Source: an uncultured Spirochaetaceae bacterium (lineage in GTDB: Bacteria; Spirochaetota; Spirochaetia; Treponematales; Treponemataceae). From it: DNA of 64,000 bases. The notes below the pieces were generated by a model. It was not told where the DNA came from. It did not search any database and worked only from the letters and a program-made list of their open reading frames with translations. The stretch spans positions 7,002 through 71,001 of the forward strand of contig CADCLG010000033.1 in assembly GCA_902802305.1 (NCBI GenBank), written 5' to 3'. The position numbers were made by a program, and so were the translations under genes. The stretch's first letter is position 1, and every line of letters begins with the position of its first letter. Shown piece by piece: positions 17,004 to 25,091 of this stretch.

Positions 17004-18724
17004 ATAAAAATAATAATTATATTATTTTCGTCTATGTAACGGCGGCCGTCCAGCTCGTAAAGCCAGTTTACCGGATAATTAATGCTGCAGATTCCATCAG
17101 AAAGAAAAGAAACTCCACCGGTTTCCTGGCAGGAACAGTTACTAGGCATAAGTCCCATAACCCTAACATTCGGGCATTGTGATAAAACCTTTACAAGTGA
17201 ATCCCCTGCACTAACGCAATACATATCAACAAGAAGAATAACTTCAATATCACTGAAGCGACCGTCAGCCTCAACTAACACTGTGTGAATCATCTGGGGC
17301 TTTCCAAAAAGTTCGGTGCCTCGCTTTGCCAATTCAAAAGCTTCCTTTGTAAAAAGACTTGCTGTTTCAACTCCTTCGGCCCAGTAGCCTCCCTGATTAC
17401 TTCTGGCATCTATAATCAGCTTTTTCATACCTTCTGCCTTGCGCGCATCAAGCTCCTTTATAAGATGACGGCGAATCTGGGGATTGTGATTTGTAAAATA
17501 CGAAAGCACATCAAAAAACTCTCCGAACTGTTCATTGTAACGAACCATGTAGGCGGTATCCTCATTAATCATAACTGTATGAAGATTTTTCAAATCCGGG
17601 AATTTTTTATAGCTGTGCCAGGTTATAGGAACAAAGGCCTTTTCCATTCTGTAAGCGCCGGTCCCTTTTGCTGTCAGTTCAACCTGAACCTCTTTTCCAT
17701 TTTCATCAATAAAGCCTGCAAGAGCTTTCGGCCTCTGGGAATCTTCTGTAATATCTGCAATCTGTAAAAGCTCTTCTACTATTCCGTATTGACCAGGCTT
17801 TCCGTCTGCCCGCTGGCCTTTTGTTGCAAGCATGGCAGGTTTATAAATTTCTTCTGAAGCTTTTACCGGAAAATTTTCCCTGCCATAAATAAACTCTACA
17901 GAATCAATTGCTTTATTTATTTCAACTCCATTCCAGCTGGTCATAAGAGTCCATTCACGAATTCCATTCTGATAAGCAGAGCCTTCTTCATCTACAAAAA
18001 CAGCCACAACACTTCCATCCGAAAGACGGATCATGCTCATACCATAATCATGTCCGCCAAGCATACAAACAGAAGGCTCCCAAACATCCCATTGAGAAAC
18101 ATAGGGAGAAACATGACCGTCATAAAAATAATAAGCATAAGCCTGGATAGCAGCTGCAAAAAGCTTTGGATTTTTTGTATCCTGAGCCTTTTGAATTACA
18201 GGCAGAAACTTTTCCCTCAGAGCCGGAATATCAATTTTTTTCCAGTCTTTAAGAGAATAATATTTTTCCATATCTTTTGTTGTAGAAATAAAGGATTCAA
18301 CATAGCTCTGTCTTGTGTGATTTCTCATTGCTGAATCCCAGACCAGAGGCTTATAAAGTGTATAAAGTCCACAAAGGATACAGAAGGTCATTATAAGAGG
18401 ATGCAGGATTTTATTAATGCGGGGCCAGATTGAAGTTAAAGCTGGAATTACCAGCACAATAGAGGCTATATAAAGCCATAAATAATAATATCTGGTACTC
18501 CAGAAATTTCCCTTAATTCTGAAAAAGGCAAAATGAAAAAGCGCAAGAGCAAGGGGGATAAAGCAAAGAAGACGCCAGAGCTTGAGGCTCTTACCAGCGC
18601 GAAGCAGCTTCTTATAAAACTTACGCAGAAAAATTGCAAGAGAAATCAGTAGAATTGAAAAAATCCAGATGACGGGATTGTTGGAAAAAACGCGGTTTAA
18701 CAATAATAAAAAAACATTTTTCAT
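16982..18724 (-). CDS. Membrane-anchored S41-family peptidase
   Basis: Start chosen at MKNVFLLLLNR because a TATAAT lies six bases before it, giving a leaderless transcript. About four to five N-terminal membrane helices precede an extracytoplasmic region. A C-terminal S41 (CtpA/tail-specific protease-like) domain follows: LIIDARSNQGGYW, then the nucleophile region CVSAGDSL and the conserved MGLMPSNCSCQETGG turn. The last residues (IIIIFICRFYFE) look unrelated and AT-rich, so the gene's true 3' end may have been replaced at the junction with grpB copy 2. Copy 1 of the grpB-padR module lacks this gene. Confidence 0.75.
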   Translation of the reverse strand: MKNVFLLLLNRVFSNNPVIWIFSILLISLAIFLRKFYKKLLRAGKSLKLWRLLCFIPLALALFHFAFFRIKGNFWSTRYYYLWLYIASIVLVIPALTSIWPRINKILHPLIMTFCILCGLYTLYKPLVWDSAMRNHTRQSYVESFISTTKDMEKYYSLKDWKKIDIPALREKFLPVIQKAQDTKNPKLFAAAIQAYAYYFYDGHVSPYVSQWDVWEPSVCMLGGHDYGMSMIRLSDGSVVAVFVDEEGSAYQNGIREWTLMTSWNGVEINKAIDSVEFIYGRENFPVKASEEIYKPAMLATKGQRADGKPGQYGIVEELLQIADITEDSQRPKALAGFIDENGKEVQVELTAKGTGAYRMEKAFVPITWHSYKKFPDLKNLHTVMINEDTAYMVRYNEQFGEFFDVLSYFTNHNPQIRRHLIKELDARKAEGMKKLIIDARSNQGGYWAEGVETASLFTKEAFELAKRGTELFGKPQMIHTVLVEADGRFSDIEVILLVDMYCVSAGDSLVKVLSQCPNVRVMGLMPSNCSCQETGGVSFLSDGICSINYPVNWLYELDGRRYIDENNIIIIFICRFYFE

Positions 18725-18767
18725 ATTCATATTATAGCACAATAATAACACAAAAAAATAAAAAAAC

Positions 18768-18833
18768 TTGACATATATATCACACTGCGATATATTATAT
18801 CTAACTTCGCTATAGCGAGGTGCGATATATCGA
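18768..18833 (+). promoter_or_regulatory. Promoter/operator of padR copy 2
   Basis: -35 TTGACA (18768-18773), 17 bp, -10 TATATT (18791-18796), followed by the TCGCTATAGCGA and GCGATATATCG palindromes, as at 3747-3811. The two promoter regions differ by only a few bases. Confidence 0.8.
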
Positions 18834-18884
18834 AATGCAATGCTAAAAGCGGACTTCGGCCTGCCCGCTTACTAAGGAGTTGAA

Positions 18885-19196
18885 ATGGATGCAAAAATTA
18901 AGCGTGTTTATGTTCCAATGACAGAAACCGGCTTTTACATTCTCTTTTGCCTTCAACAGGAAATGCATGGCTACAATATAACTCAAAAGGTAAAAGAAAT
19001 GACCGAGGGTCAGGTAGAAATTGGACCGGGCACAATGTACGGAACATTAGGAAAAATGGAAAAGGATGGTTTGATTGAGTTTGTTCGGGAGGAAGAAAAA
19101 CGAAAGCTTTATAAAATCACACAACTTGGAAAAGAAGTTTTGCAACTTGAAATTGAACGAATCAAAAGACTTTATCGAAATATTGGAGGAAAATAA
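18885..19196 (+). CDS. PadR-family transcriptional regulator, copy 2
   Basis: A 103-residue winged-helix repressor, nearly identical to the product at 3864-4175. GT-x-YGTLGKMEKDGLIE forms the recognition region. It is followed one base later by an intact DUF2812 gene, the usual partner in PadR modules of this kind, where the regulator and a membrane protein form one operon. The same promoter palindromes suggest that both PadR copies bind both promoters. Confidence 0.92.
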   Translation: MDAKIKRVYVPMTETGFYILFCLQQEMHGYNITQKVKEMTEGQVEIGPGTMYGTLGKMEKDGLIEFVREEEKRKLYKITQLGKEVLQLEIERIKRLYRNIGGK

Positions 19197-19197
19197 A

Positions 19198-19755
19198 ATG
19201 AAAAACACTAAGACTTTATTTAAATTTTTTACGCTTTTTGAATATGAAGAAGAAGAGGCTTTTCTTGAAAAACAGCACAAGGAAGGCTGGAAGGTTGTAA
19301 ACTTTAAACTTCCTGGTTTTTACAAATTTGAAAAATGTCAACCTGAAGATATGACTTACCGAATAGATTTCACAAATGAAAACGGCTCAAAGAATGCAGA
19401 ATATCAACAAATGTTTGAAGACAATGGCTGGAACTTTCTCTGGTCTGTAAATGGCTTTTCAATCTTCAGAAAAAAAGGTGCTTCTGCCAGCGAGGGGAAT
19501 AACGAGATCTTTACTGATAATGAATCAAAACTTCAGATGCTTAAAAAAATCCATCAGCGCAGGCTCCTGCCTCTTATTACAATTTTCCTTTGTGCTGTTC
19601 TTCCAAACTTTGTAAAAGGAATTAATGGTGAATTTGGAAATTCCACTGGTGACATGGTAATTACAGCTTTCTTTGGTGTGATGTTTATTCTTTATTCTTA
19701 TGTTTTTATTAAGAGCTTTATTAAAATCAAAAAACTAAAAGAAAAATTAATGTAA
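19198..19755 (+). CDS. DUF2812-family membrane protein
   Basis: 185 residues from the ATG at 19198, behind GGAGGAAAATAAA. A longer reading from 19075 would overlap most of padR and is rejected. The N-terminal cytoplasmic domain has the family's pattern (F-TLFEYEEEEAFLEKQHKEGWKV split by variable residues, and MFEDNGW). Two membrane helices lie at about 125-145 and 153-175. Function is unknown; its operon with padR suggests an envelope-stress role (inference). Confidence 0.85.
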   Translation: MKNTKTLFKFFTLFEYEEEEAFLEKQHKEGWKVVNFKLPGFYKFEKCQPEDMTYRIDFTNENGSKNAEYQQMFEDNGWNFLWSVNGFSIFRKKGASASEGNNEIFTDNESKLQMLKKIHQRRLLPLITIFLCAVLPNFVKGINGEFGNSTGDMVITAFFGVMFILYSYVFIKSFIKIKKLKEKLM

Positions 19756-19768
19756 GAATCAACAGCCT

Positions 19769-20434
19769 TTACTTATCGAATTTTTTATTTAGCAACCAAA
19801 GACAGAGAGCAAAAATCCAGGTAATCAGCAGAATAATAGGAATCACAAACCAGATTGTATTTAAGCCAGCAAAGAGAAAACCGTACCAGTCATAATTTGT
19901 AGAAACCTTTCCATTATCCAGATGAAGCAAAATATTTGGAATATAATAAAATGCATATAAAATCATAGGACAGATACCTGTAAAGCTTTCAACAAATGAA
20001 AGTTTTGCAGGTTCAAAGAAAATAAAGCTTATTATACAAAGCAGCGGTGTTATCAGGTGCATAAAAAGATTAGAGTTCATAAAATAAGCAAAATAAGTTG
20101 TCGTTGATTTTGGTGCCAGAAAGAATACCGTTACCATCATTGTCAAAGTTACGCCAGTAGCTGCAGCCAGCTTTAAATATGACAGCCATTTTGGCAGCTC
20201 TTTGATTATTCCCTTTGATAAAAGAATTAAATCAATCATATAAATTAAGGCAACTATACCTGCAAAAACATTTGAGTCCACAGTAAAATATTTGAAAGCC
20301 TTAAAACTGGCTGATGAAAGAACCTTAATTTCTCCCATAAACTCAAAGCCAATTATCATACTTACAGTTGCAAATACTGTAATAAGAAAAATTAAACTAT
20401 TTAATACAAAAGAAAGCTTCTGTCTTTTATTCAT
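19769..20434 (-). CDS. Pr6Pr/FAR-17a-like membrane protein
   Basis: 221 residues with six hydrophobic helices. The YFTVDSNVFAG signature after helix 1 and the helix layout fit the Pr6Pr family of integral membrane proteins, related to AIG1/FAR-17a hydrolases. The conserved Thr/Asn and the His in NLFMHLITP match that family, but I cannot assign a substrate. It is convergent with the DUF2812 gene, with 13 bp between stops. Confidence 0.65.
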   Translation of the reverse strand: MNKRQKLSFVLNSLIFLITVFATVSMIIGFEFMGEIKVLSSASFKAFKYFTVDSNVFAGIVALIYMIDLILLSKGIIKELPKWLSYLKLAAATGVTLTMMVTVFFLAPKSTTTYFAYFMNSNLFMHLITPLLCIISFIFFEPAKLSFVESFTGICPMILYAFYYIPNILLHLDNGKVSTNYDWYGFLFAGLNTIWFVIPIILLITWIFALCLWLLNKKFDK

Positions 20435-20448
20435 AATTTACCTCCGCT

Positions 20449-20535
20449 TATAGCTCCATGTGATCTCCCCTGTAAGTTGGCATTATATACCAGACTCCTT
20501 TTTTCAATGGAGAGCCTGCTGCATTTTTGTCATTT
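20449..20535 (-). pseudogene. C-terminal remnant of a lipase gene
   Basis: The minus strand encodes PLKKGVWYIMPTYRGDHMEL and a stop, matching the C-terminal region of the lipase at 14607-15776 (ELKKGIWYVMPTYRGDHMAL). It abuts the end of the intact permease. With the remnant at 15851 it shows that a lipase-permease block once existed twice. Confidence 0.75.
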
Positions 20536-21357
20536 TTATTCTTTTATTCCGCCCCTAGCTACCCCATTTACAATGTATTTTCTTGCAATTATAAAAAGAA
20601 TAATCATAGGAAGAACAACAATTGTAGAAGCGGCCATAAGCAATTCCTGGTAACTTCCTGCTTCGGTTGTAAAAACCTGCAAGCCATAAGGAAGTGTTCT
20701 GGAGCGGCTGTCAGATGTAACGTATAAAGGCCACATAAAGCTGTTCCAGGAAGAAAGGGCATTTAAAAGAATAATTGTAAATAAAGATGGTTTTGCAATC
20801 GGCACCATAATGCGCCACAAATACATCCAGTTGGATGCTCCATCTATTTTGGCAGAATAATACAAGCTATCCGAAATTGTATCAAAAAAGTTCTTTAAAA
20901 TATAAGTATAAAAAATACTGGCCACAAAAGGAAGAACCAAAGCTGGAATCGTATTATATAATTTTAATTTTACAATGGTTGTGTAGTTTGTGATAATCAG
21001 CATTTCAAAAGGAATCATCATTAAACTTAAAAGAATAGAAAAAATAATTTCTTTTCCCGGGAACTTTAATTTAGAAAAGGCAAAGGCTCCTAAGATAGTG
21101 GTAGTTGTTGTACATAAAACAGAAAGCAGCATTACAATTACGGAATTAAGAAAGTATTTACCAAAAGGCGCCATAGAAAAGGCTTTTTTGTAGTTAGAAA
21201 AATTAAAGTGCGATGGAAAAAACTTTGGTGGAATCCTTATTACTTCGGAATAATCTTTAAATGAGCATAAAATCATCCAGATAAAAGGAAAGACCATTAT
21301 AAGGGCACCAATTGTCAAGAGAATGTAGATTACAATTTTATTAAAGTTTATTTTCAT
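20536..21357 (-). CDS. Carbohydrate ABC transporter permease (MalG/UgpE type)
   Basis: A 273-residue inner-membrane subunit with six helices. The binding-protein-dependent transport EAA loop is seen as YYSAKIDGASNWMYLWRIMVPIAKP, here broken by its family-variable centre. It ends ARGGIKE. It is the last gene of the binding protein-ATPase-permease-permease operon (24622 to 20536) and 21 bp after its partner permease. The substrate is probably a sugar, oligosaccharide or glycerophosphodiester. Confidence 0.9.
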   Translation of the reverse strand: MKINFNKIVIYILLTIGALIMVFPFIWMILCSFKDYSEVIRIPPKFFPSHFNFSNYKKAFSMAPFGKYFLNSVIVMLLSVLCTTTTTILGAFAFSKLKFPGKEIIFSILLSLMMIPFEMLIITNYTTIVKLKLYNTIPALVLPFVASIFYTYILKNFFDTISDSLYYSAKIDGASNWMYLWRIMVPIAKPSLFTIILLNALSSWNSFMWPLYVTSDSRSRTLPYGLQVFTTEAGSYQELLMAASTIVVLPMIILFIIARKYIVNGVARGGIKE

Positions 21358-21378
21358 TTCCTTTACCCTTTCTTATTG

Positions 21379-22287
21379 CTATTTAATTCCTTTTTTTGCC
21401 ATCCGCTTTTTTAGTTGAAGCTGCAATAAAGTAAAAATCATTACACAAAGAAAAAGAATTACCGCCGCAGCTGCCGCATATCCGTATTTGCGTTTTTCTA
21501 CCATGGCATAGCGGATATAATAAACAACAGTATAAAGATTAAAATAAGGCCCCGGTTTTCCGTTGAAAAGTGGATATAATTCACTGAAAACCTTAAAGCA
21601 GGAAATTGTATTTATAATGCAGACAAGAAAAATAGTCGGTGATAAAAGAGGAACTGTGATTCTAAAAAAGATTTTCGAAGCTTTGGCTCCATCAACCTTT
21701 GCCGCTGTATAATACATTTCGTTTATATTCTGCAAGCCGGAAAGTAAAAGAATGATTGTAAAGGGCAATATATTCCAAATGCCGAAAATGATTAATGCCA
21801 TCAGTGACCATTTTGATTCTACAACCCAGCCAATTTTTTCTATTCCAAACTTTGAAAGCACAAAATTGATTATTCCGTAATTCTGGTTGTACATAAGTCT
21901 CCAGATAAGTCCTACAGCTGTTACCGAAGTTACCATTGGCATAAAAAAAGCTGTCTGAAAAATTGCACTGCCCTTGAGCTTTTGATTCAAAAGATTGGCA
22001 AATAAAATTGAAATGCAGGTGCTGATTGGAACTACAAAAATTACATATAAAACTGTATTTCTCATTCCGGAACGGAACTTTTCGTCAGTAAGTACATATT
22101 TATAATTTTCAAAATTAAAGCCGTCAAAAGTTTTTCTAAGATGACTGTAGTTTTCCTTAAAGGAAATAATAAAAACATTGATTACAGGATAAAGAGTAAA
22201 AACGAGAATAAAGATTAAAAAAGGTGCCAGATAAAGCCATGGTTCAATTTTTGTAAATAAATCATGTCTTTTTTGAGAATATTTCAC
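21379..22287 (-). CDS. Carbohydrate ABC transporter permease (MalF/UgpA type)
   Basis: 302 residues, six membrane helices, with the EAA motif YYTAAKVDGAKASKIFFRI followed by TVPLLSP. It forms the transmembrane pore with the MalG-type partner encoded downstream. Its start overlaps the ATPase gene's stop by 4 bp (ATGA type), indicating translational coupling. Confidence 0.9.
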   Translation of the reverse strand: MKYSQKRHDLFTKIEPWLYLAPFLIFILVFTLYPVINVFIISFKENYSHLRKTFDGFNFENYKYVLTDEKFRSGMRNTVLYVIFVVPISTCISILFANLLNQKLKGSAIFQTAFFMPMVTSVTAVGLIWRLMYNQNYGIINFVLSKFGIEKIGWVVESKWSLMALIIFGIWNILPFTIILLLSGLQNINEMYYTAAKVDGAKASKIFFRITVPLLSPTIFLVCIINTISCFKVFSELYPLFNGKPGPYFNLYTVVYYIRYAMVEKRKYGYAAAAAVILFLCVMIFTLLQLQLKKRMAKKGIK

Positions 22288-23306
22288 GCCAGCCTCTCTT
22301 CAGTTTTACTGTCAAAAACAAAGATTCCCTTATTTTTCAGACTGACTTGTATTTTGTCACCAGCCTTAAGCTCTTCGTCAGTATTTAAAATTGCATGAAC
22401 AGTATTCTCAAAGAAGATTAAAGTAAGGATTTTTTCCTTGCCCATTTCACTTACAGAAACTACTTGAGCCGGCAAGTCCCCACCAAAAATAAAGCTTTCT
22501 GGTCTTACCGCTGCAATTACCTGATTAGAAGAATAATTATATTTTTGACCAAAAATTGCCTTAAAATCATTATCCGAAAGCTTTAGGTTATTTACAGGTG
22601 GGTTACCCAAAAAGTCAGCTACAAACTTGCAGTTAGGATTATTATATAAATCCTGGCAAAGCCCTTCCTGAATAAGCATTCCGTTTTTCATTAAAAGAAT
22701 GCTGTCAGAAATAGACATGGCTTCTTCCTGATCATGGGTTACAAAAACAGTAGTAACACCAGTATTCTGCTGGATTCGTCTTATTTCTTCACGCATTTCA
22801 AGTCTTAATCTGGCATCAAGATTTGATAGTGGTTCATCCATAAGCAAAAGCTTTGGGTTTTTAACCAAGGCTCTGGCAATTGCAACTCTCTGCTGCTGGC
22901 CACCACTTAATTCAGAAGGATATCTTTTTAAGAGGGAATCGACGTGAACTAATTTTGCAATTTCCCCTGCTCTTTCAATTCGTTCAGCTTTACGCACCTT
23001 TTGAACTTCCAGAGGAAAAGCAATATTCTCCAAAACTGTCATGTGGGGATAAAGGGCGTAATTTTGAAAAACCATCCCAACATTGCGCAAATCAGGTGGC
23101 AGCTTAGTCACGTCCTTATCATCAAAAAATATATGCCCTTGGGTTACAGGTGTAATTCCGCAGAGCATATTTAGAATTGTAGATTTTCCGCAACCGGAAG
23201 GTCCCAACAAACAAATCAGGTGTCCATCCGGCAGTTGAGCAGAAAAATCTTTTACGGCCACAGTGTGACCGAAGCTTTTAGTTATATTTTCAAAAACTAC
23301 TTTCAT
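22284..23306 (-). CDS. Carbohydrate ABC transporter ATP-binding protein (MsmK/UgpC type)
   Basis: A 340-residue ATPase. Walker A GPSGCGKST (about 35-43), Q-loop VFQNYALYPHM, signature LSGGQQQRVAIARAL, Walker B LLLMDEP and H-loop VFVTHDQEE are all present. A C-terminal MOBE/TOBE-like domain (about 240-340) is typical of CUT1 sugar importers. A 4-bp overlap on each side ties it into the operon. Unlike many spirochaete loci, the ATPase is encoded with its importer. Confidence 0.95.
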   Translation of the reverse strand: MKVVFENITKSFGHTVAVKDFSAQLPDGHLICLLGPSGCGKSTILNMLCGITPVTQGHIFFDDKDVTKLPPDLRNVGMVFQNYALYPHMTVLENIAFPLEVQKVRKAERIERAGEIAKLVHVDSLLKRYPSELSGGQQQRVAIARALVKNPKLLLMDEPLSNLDARLRLEMREEIRRIQQNTGVTTVFVTHDQEEAMSISDSILLMKNGMLIQEGLCQDLYNNPNCKFVADFLGNPPVNNLKLSDNDFKAIFGQKYNYSSNQVIAAVRPESFIFGGDLPAQVVSVSEMGKEKILTLIFFENTVHAILNTDEELKAGDKIQVSLKNKGIFVFDSKTEERLA

Positions 23307-24622
23307 TTTCCGTTCAAAGCATCGTTACAATTTTTCTCAAGAATTGCAACAGCCTCTTTTGCAGTCATTTTTCCATCAACAACATAATTCAAGTTTTCTT
23401 CCAAAGCACGTCTTACAGCGGCACTTCCTGTAACATTTGGGAAAGAACCTGCAACATTAAGATTTGCCTGAACATAAGGTAAAGCAGAACTTGCCGGAAG
23501 ATTTGCAAGATATTCTTTGTATTCCGGAACATCAGCAGCAATTCCATAAGGACACAAAGCAGAGTTTGCCATTGCCCACTTTACAGCATTTTCAGCAGAA
23601 AGGAAGAACTTAATAAACTCATAAGCACCTCTGTCTACATCATCATTTCTGTGAAGGAAGATAGGACCTCTGTTCCATGCTGTATAGAAATCACCTGCAA
23701 TCCAAGGAGCCATTCCAAGTTGGCCTTTTCCTTCTACCATTTTAATGTACTGATCATTTACACAGGAACCAGAGAAGGAAGCAATATTTGCATTTGCTAA
23801 ATCTTCAGAAGCATATTTGTTTATTACGTTGAATGAAAAATATCCTGCTTTACAGTTATCTGCATACCACTGATAGATTTCAACCATCTTGTCGCCGCAG
23901 AAAGTAACTTTTTTATTAGGAACATCGATATAGCCCAGACCATTGTGCATAATCATTTCCTGAAGATTGTCTACTAGACCGTCGGAATGGAAGCCAGGAA
24001 TACCTTTCTTTTCATAAATTGTTTTTGAAACAGCAAGGAGTTCATCCCAATTTGTTGGAGGAACTAAACCAAGCTCATCAAAAATTGTTTTGTTATAAAA
24101 ATAAACAGGACCTGTTGTACAGCCAGGAAGATAGTAGATTCCGCCGTCTTCAAAGCCAAGAACATCAGTTTTCATAGCTTCCGGCAAAGAATCGATGATA
24201 TCCTGCATTTTTGTATCACCCTTCTTTTTGTCTTCTTCGATATATTTTCTGATATCAATTGCAAGACCTTCGTTTGCGTAATCAACTGCTGTTGTTCCGT
24301 AATTGAAGATAATGCTTGGTCCTACTCCATTTGCAACTGCTGTATAAACAGTGTCTGCAAATCCTGAATAATCCTGATTGATTACTTTGATAATATAATC
24401 TGACTGACTTGCATTATAGCGGTCTGCGGCATCATTTAAGGCTGCAGCCTGTTTTCCGTTGTATGTATGCCAGATTTCTACAGTTACTGGATTTTTAGTA
24501 ACTTTTGTTTCTGCTGCATTTGAAGTGCTTGAGGTGTTTGATGCAGACTGCTTTTTACTACAACTGGCCAAAAGAATAATTGAAAGACTCAATACAGAAA
24601 GTATTGATAATATTTTTTTCAT
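23303..24622 (-). CDS. Extracellular solute-binding lipoprotein (family 1)
   Basis: 439 residues. The signal peptide has lipobox ILLASC (Cys about 20), followed by a Ser/Asn linker and a two-lobed binding fold: VTVEIWHTYNGKQAAALNDA, GVGPSIIFNY, the YFYNKTIFDELGLVPP hinge, and AYEFIKFFLSAENAVKW near the end. Gene order with the ATPase and two permeases is that of ugpBCAE-like CUT1 systems. The ligand is not deducible from sequence alone. Good ribosome site AAAGGAG. An 18-bp palindrome lies upstream. Confidence 0.88.
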   Translation of the reverse strand: MKKILSILSVLSLSIILLASCSKKQSASNTSSTSNAAETKVTKNPVTVEIWHTYNGKQAAALNDAADRYNASQSDYIIKVINQDYSGFADTVYTAVANGVGPSIIFNYGTTAVDYANEGLAIDIRKYIEEDKKKGDTKMQDIIDSLPEAMKTDVLGFEDGGIYYLPGCTTGPVYFYNKTIFDELGLVPPTNWDELLAVSKTIYEKKGIPGFHSDGLVDNLQEMIMHNGLGYIDVPNKKVTFCGDKMVEIYQWYADNCKAGYFSFNVINKYASEDLANANIASFSGSCVNDQYIKMVEGKGQLGMAPWIAGDFYTAWNRGPIFLHRNDDVDRGAYEFIKFFLSAENAVKWAMANSALCPYGIAADVPEYKEYLANLPASSALPYVQANLNVAGSFPNVTGSAAVRRALEENLNYVVDGKMTAKEAVAILEKNCNDALNGK

Positions 24623-24693
24623 AAAAAACTCCTTTTACAAAAGTGCAATATGCAAAATGTCATATAACAATATATATTAAGCATTATGCAATT

Positions 24694-24711
24694 TATGCAA
24701 ACTTTTGCATA
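24694..24711. promoter_or_regulatory. Palindromic operator candidate upstream of the ABC operon
   Basis: TATGCAAA-CT-TTTGCATA, perfect 8-bp arms. Further TGCAA words flank it (at about 24645, 24687 and 24737). It lies about 75 bp upstream of the start codon, near TTGCAT/TATATA promoter-like words, and would suit a dimeric regulator of sugar uptake. Confidence 0.5.
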
Positions 24712-24797
24712 TAATACTAAATCACTGGAAAATGTGCAATTGTTTTATATAAAACTAATATCTATTTACTGTATAATTCTATAAAAAAGATAAGGGC

Positions 24798-24829
24798 AAA
24801 AAAAAAGAGTTAGAACTTGTCTAACTCTT
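24798..24829 (-). terminator. Rho-independent terminator of the tRNA operon
   Basis: On the minus strand GAGTTAGA-CAAG-TTCTAACTC is followed by nine T's, just past the 3' end of tRNA-Tyr. Confidence 0.9.
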
Positions 24830-24834
24830 GATAA

Positions 24835-24916
24835 TGGGGAGTTGAGGATTCGAACCTCAGAAGGCTGAGCCAACAGATTTACAGTCTGTCCTATTTGACC
24901 ACTCTAGAAACTCCCC
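24835..24916 (-). tRNA. tRNA-Tyr (anticodon GTA)
   Basis: Acceptor GGGGAGT pairs with ACTCCCC. The anticodon arm CAGA-CTGTAAA-TCTG gives GTA. A long variable arm (GGCTCAGCC type) marks it as class II tRNA-Tyr. T-loop TTCGAAT is canonical. CCA is not encoded. It follows tRNA-Thr with a 3-bp gap. Confidence 0.95.
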
Positions 24917-24919
24917 GAA

Positions 24920-24992
24920 AGCTGCCTGTAGGATTTGGACCCACGACCCCGAGATTACAAATCACGTGCTCTACCAGCTGAGCTAAGGCAGC
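24920..24992 (-). tRNA. tRNA-Thr (anticodon TGT)
   Basis: Acceptor GCTGCCT/AGGCAGC is perfect, the D-arm is GCTC-AGCTGGTA-GAGC, and the anticodon loop TTTGTAA reads TGT. Two oddities: the anticodon stem has a U-U mismatch (CGTGA against TCTCG), and the T-loop is TCCAAAT instead of the usual TTC start. It lies first in the Thr-Tyr operon. Confidence 0.85.
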
Positions 24993-25091
24993 ATTTTATT
25001 CGGGCGACATTCAATGTCGTTGAACGTATTTAAATATAAAGTTATTCAAAAAAATAGTCAATAGCTAAAAACTAATTTTTAAATAATTTTT

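Noticed and set aside
19075-19197. Longer N-terminus for the DUF2812 protein
   Set aside because: It would overlap most of padR in another frame; the ATG at 19198 has a good ribosome site and matches the stump at 4178.
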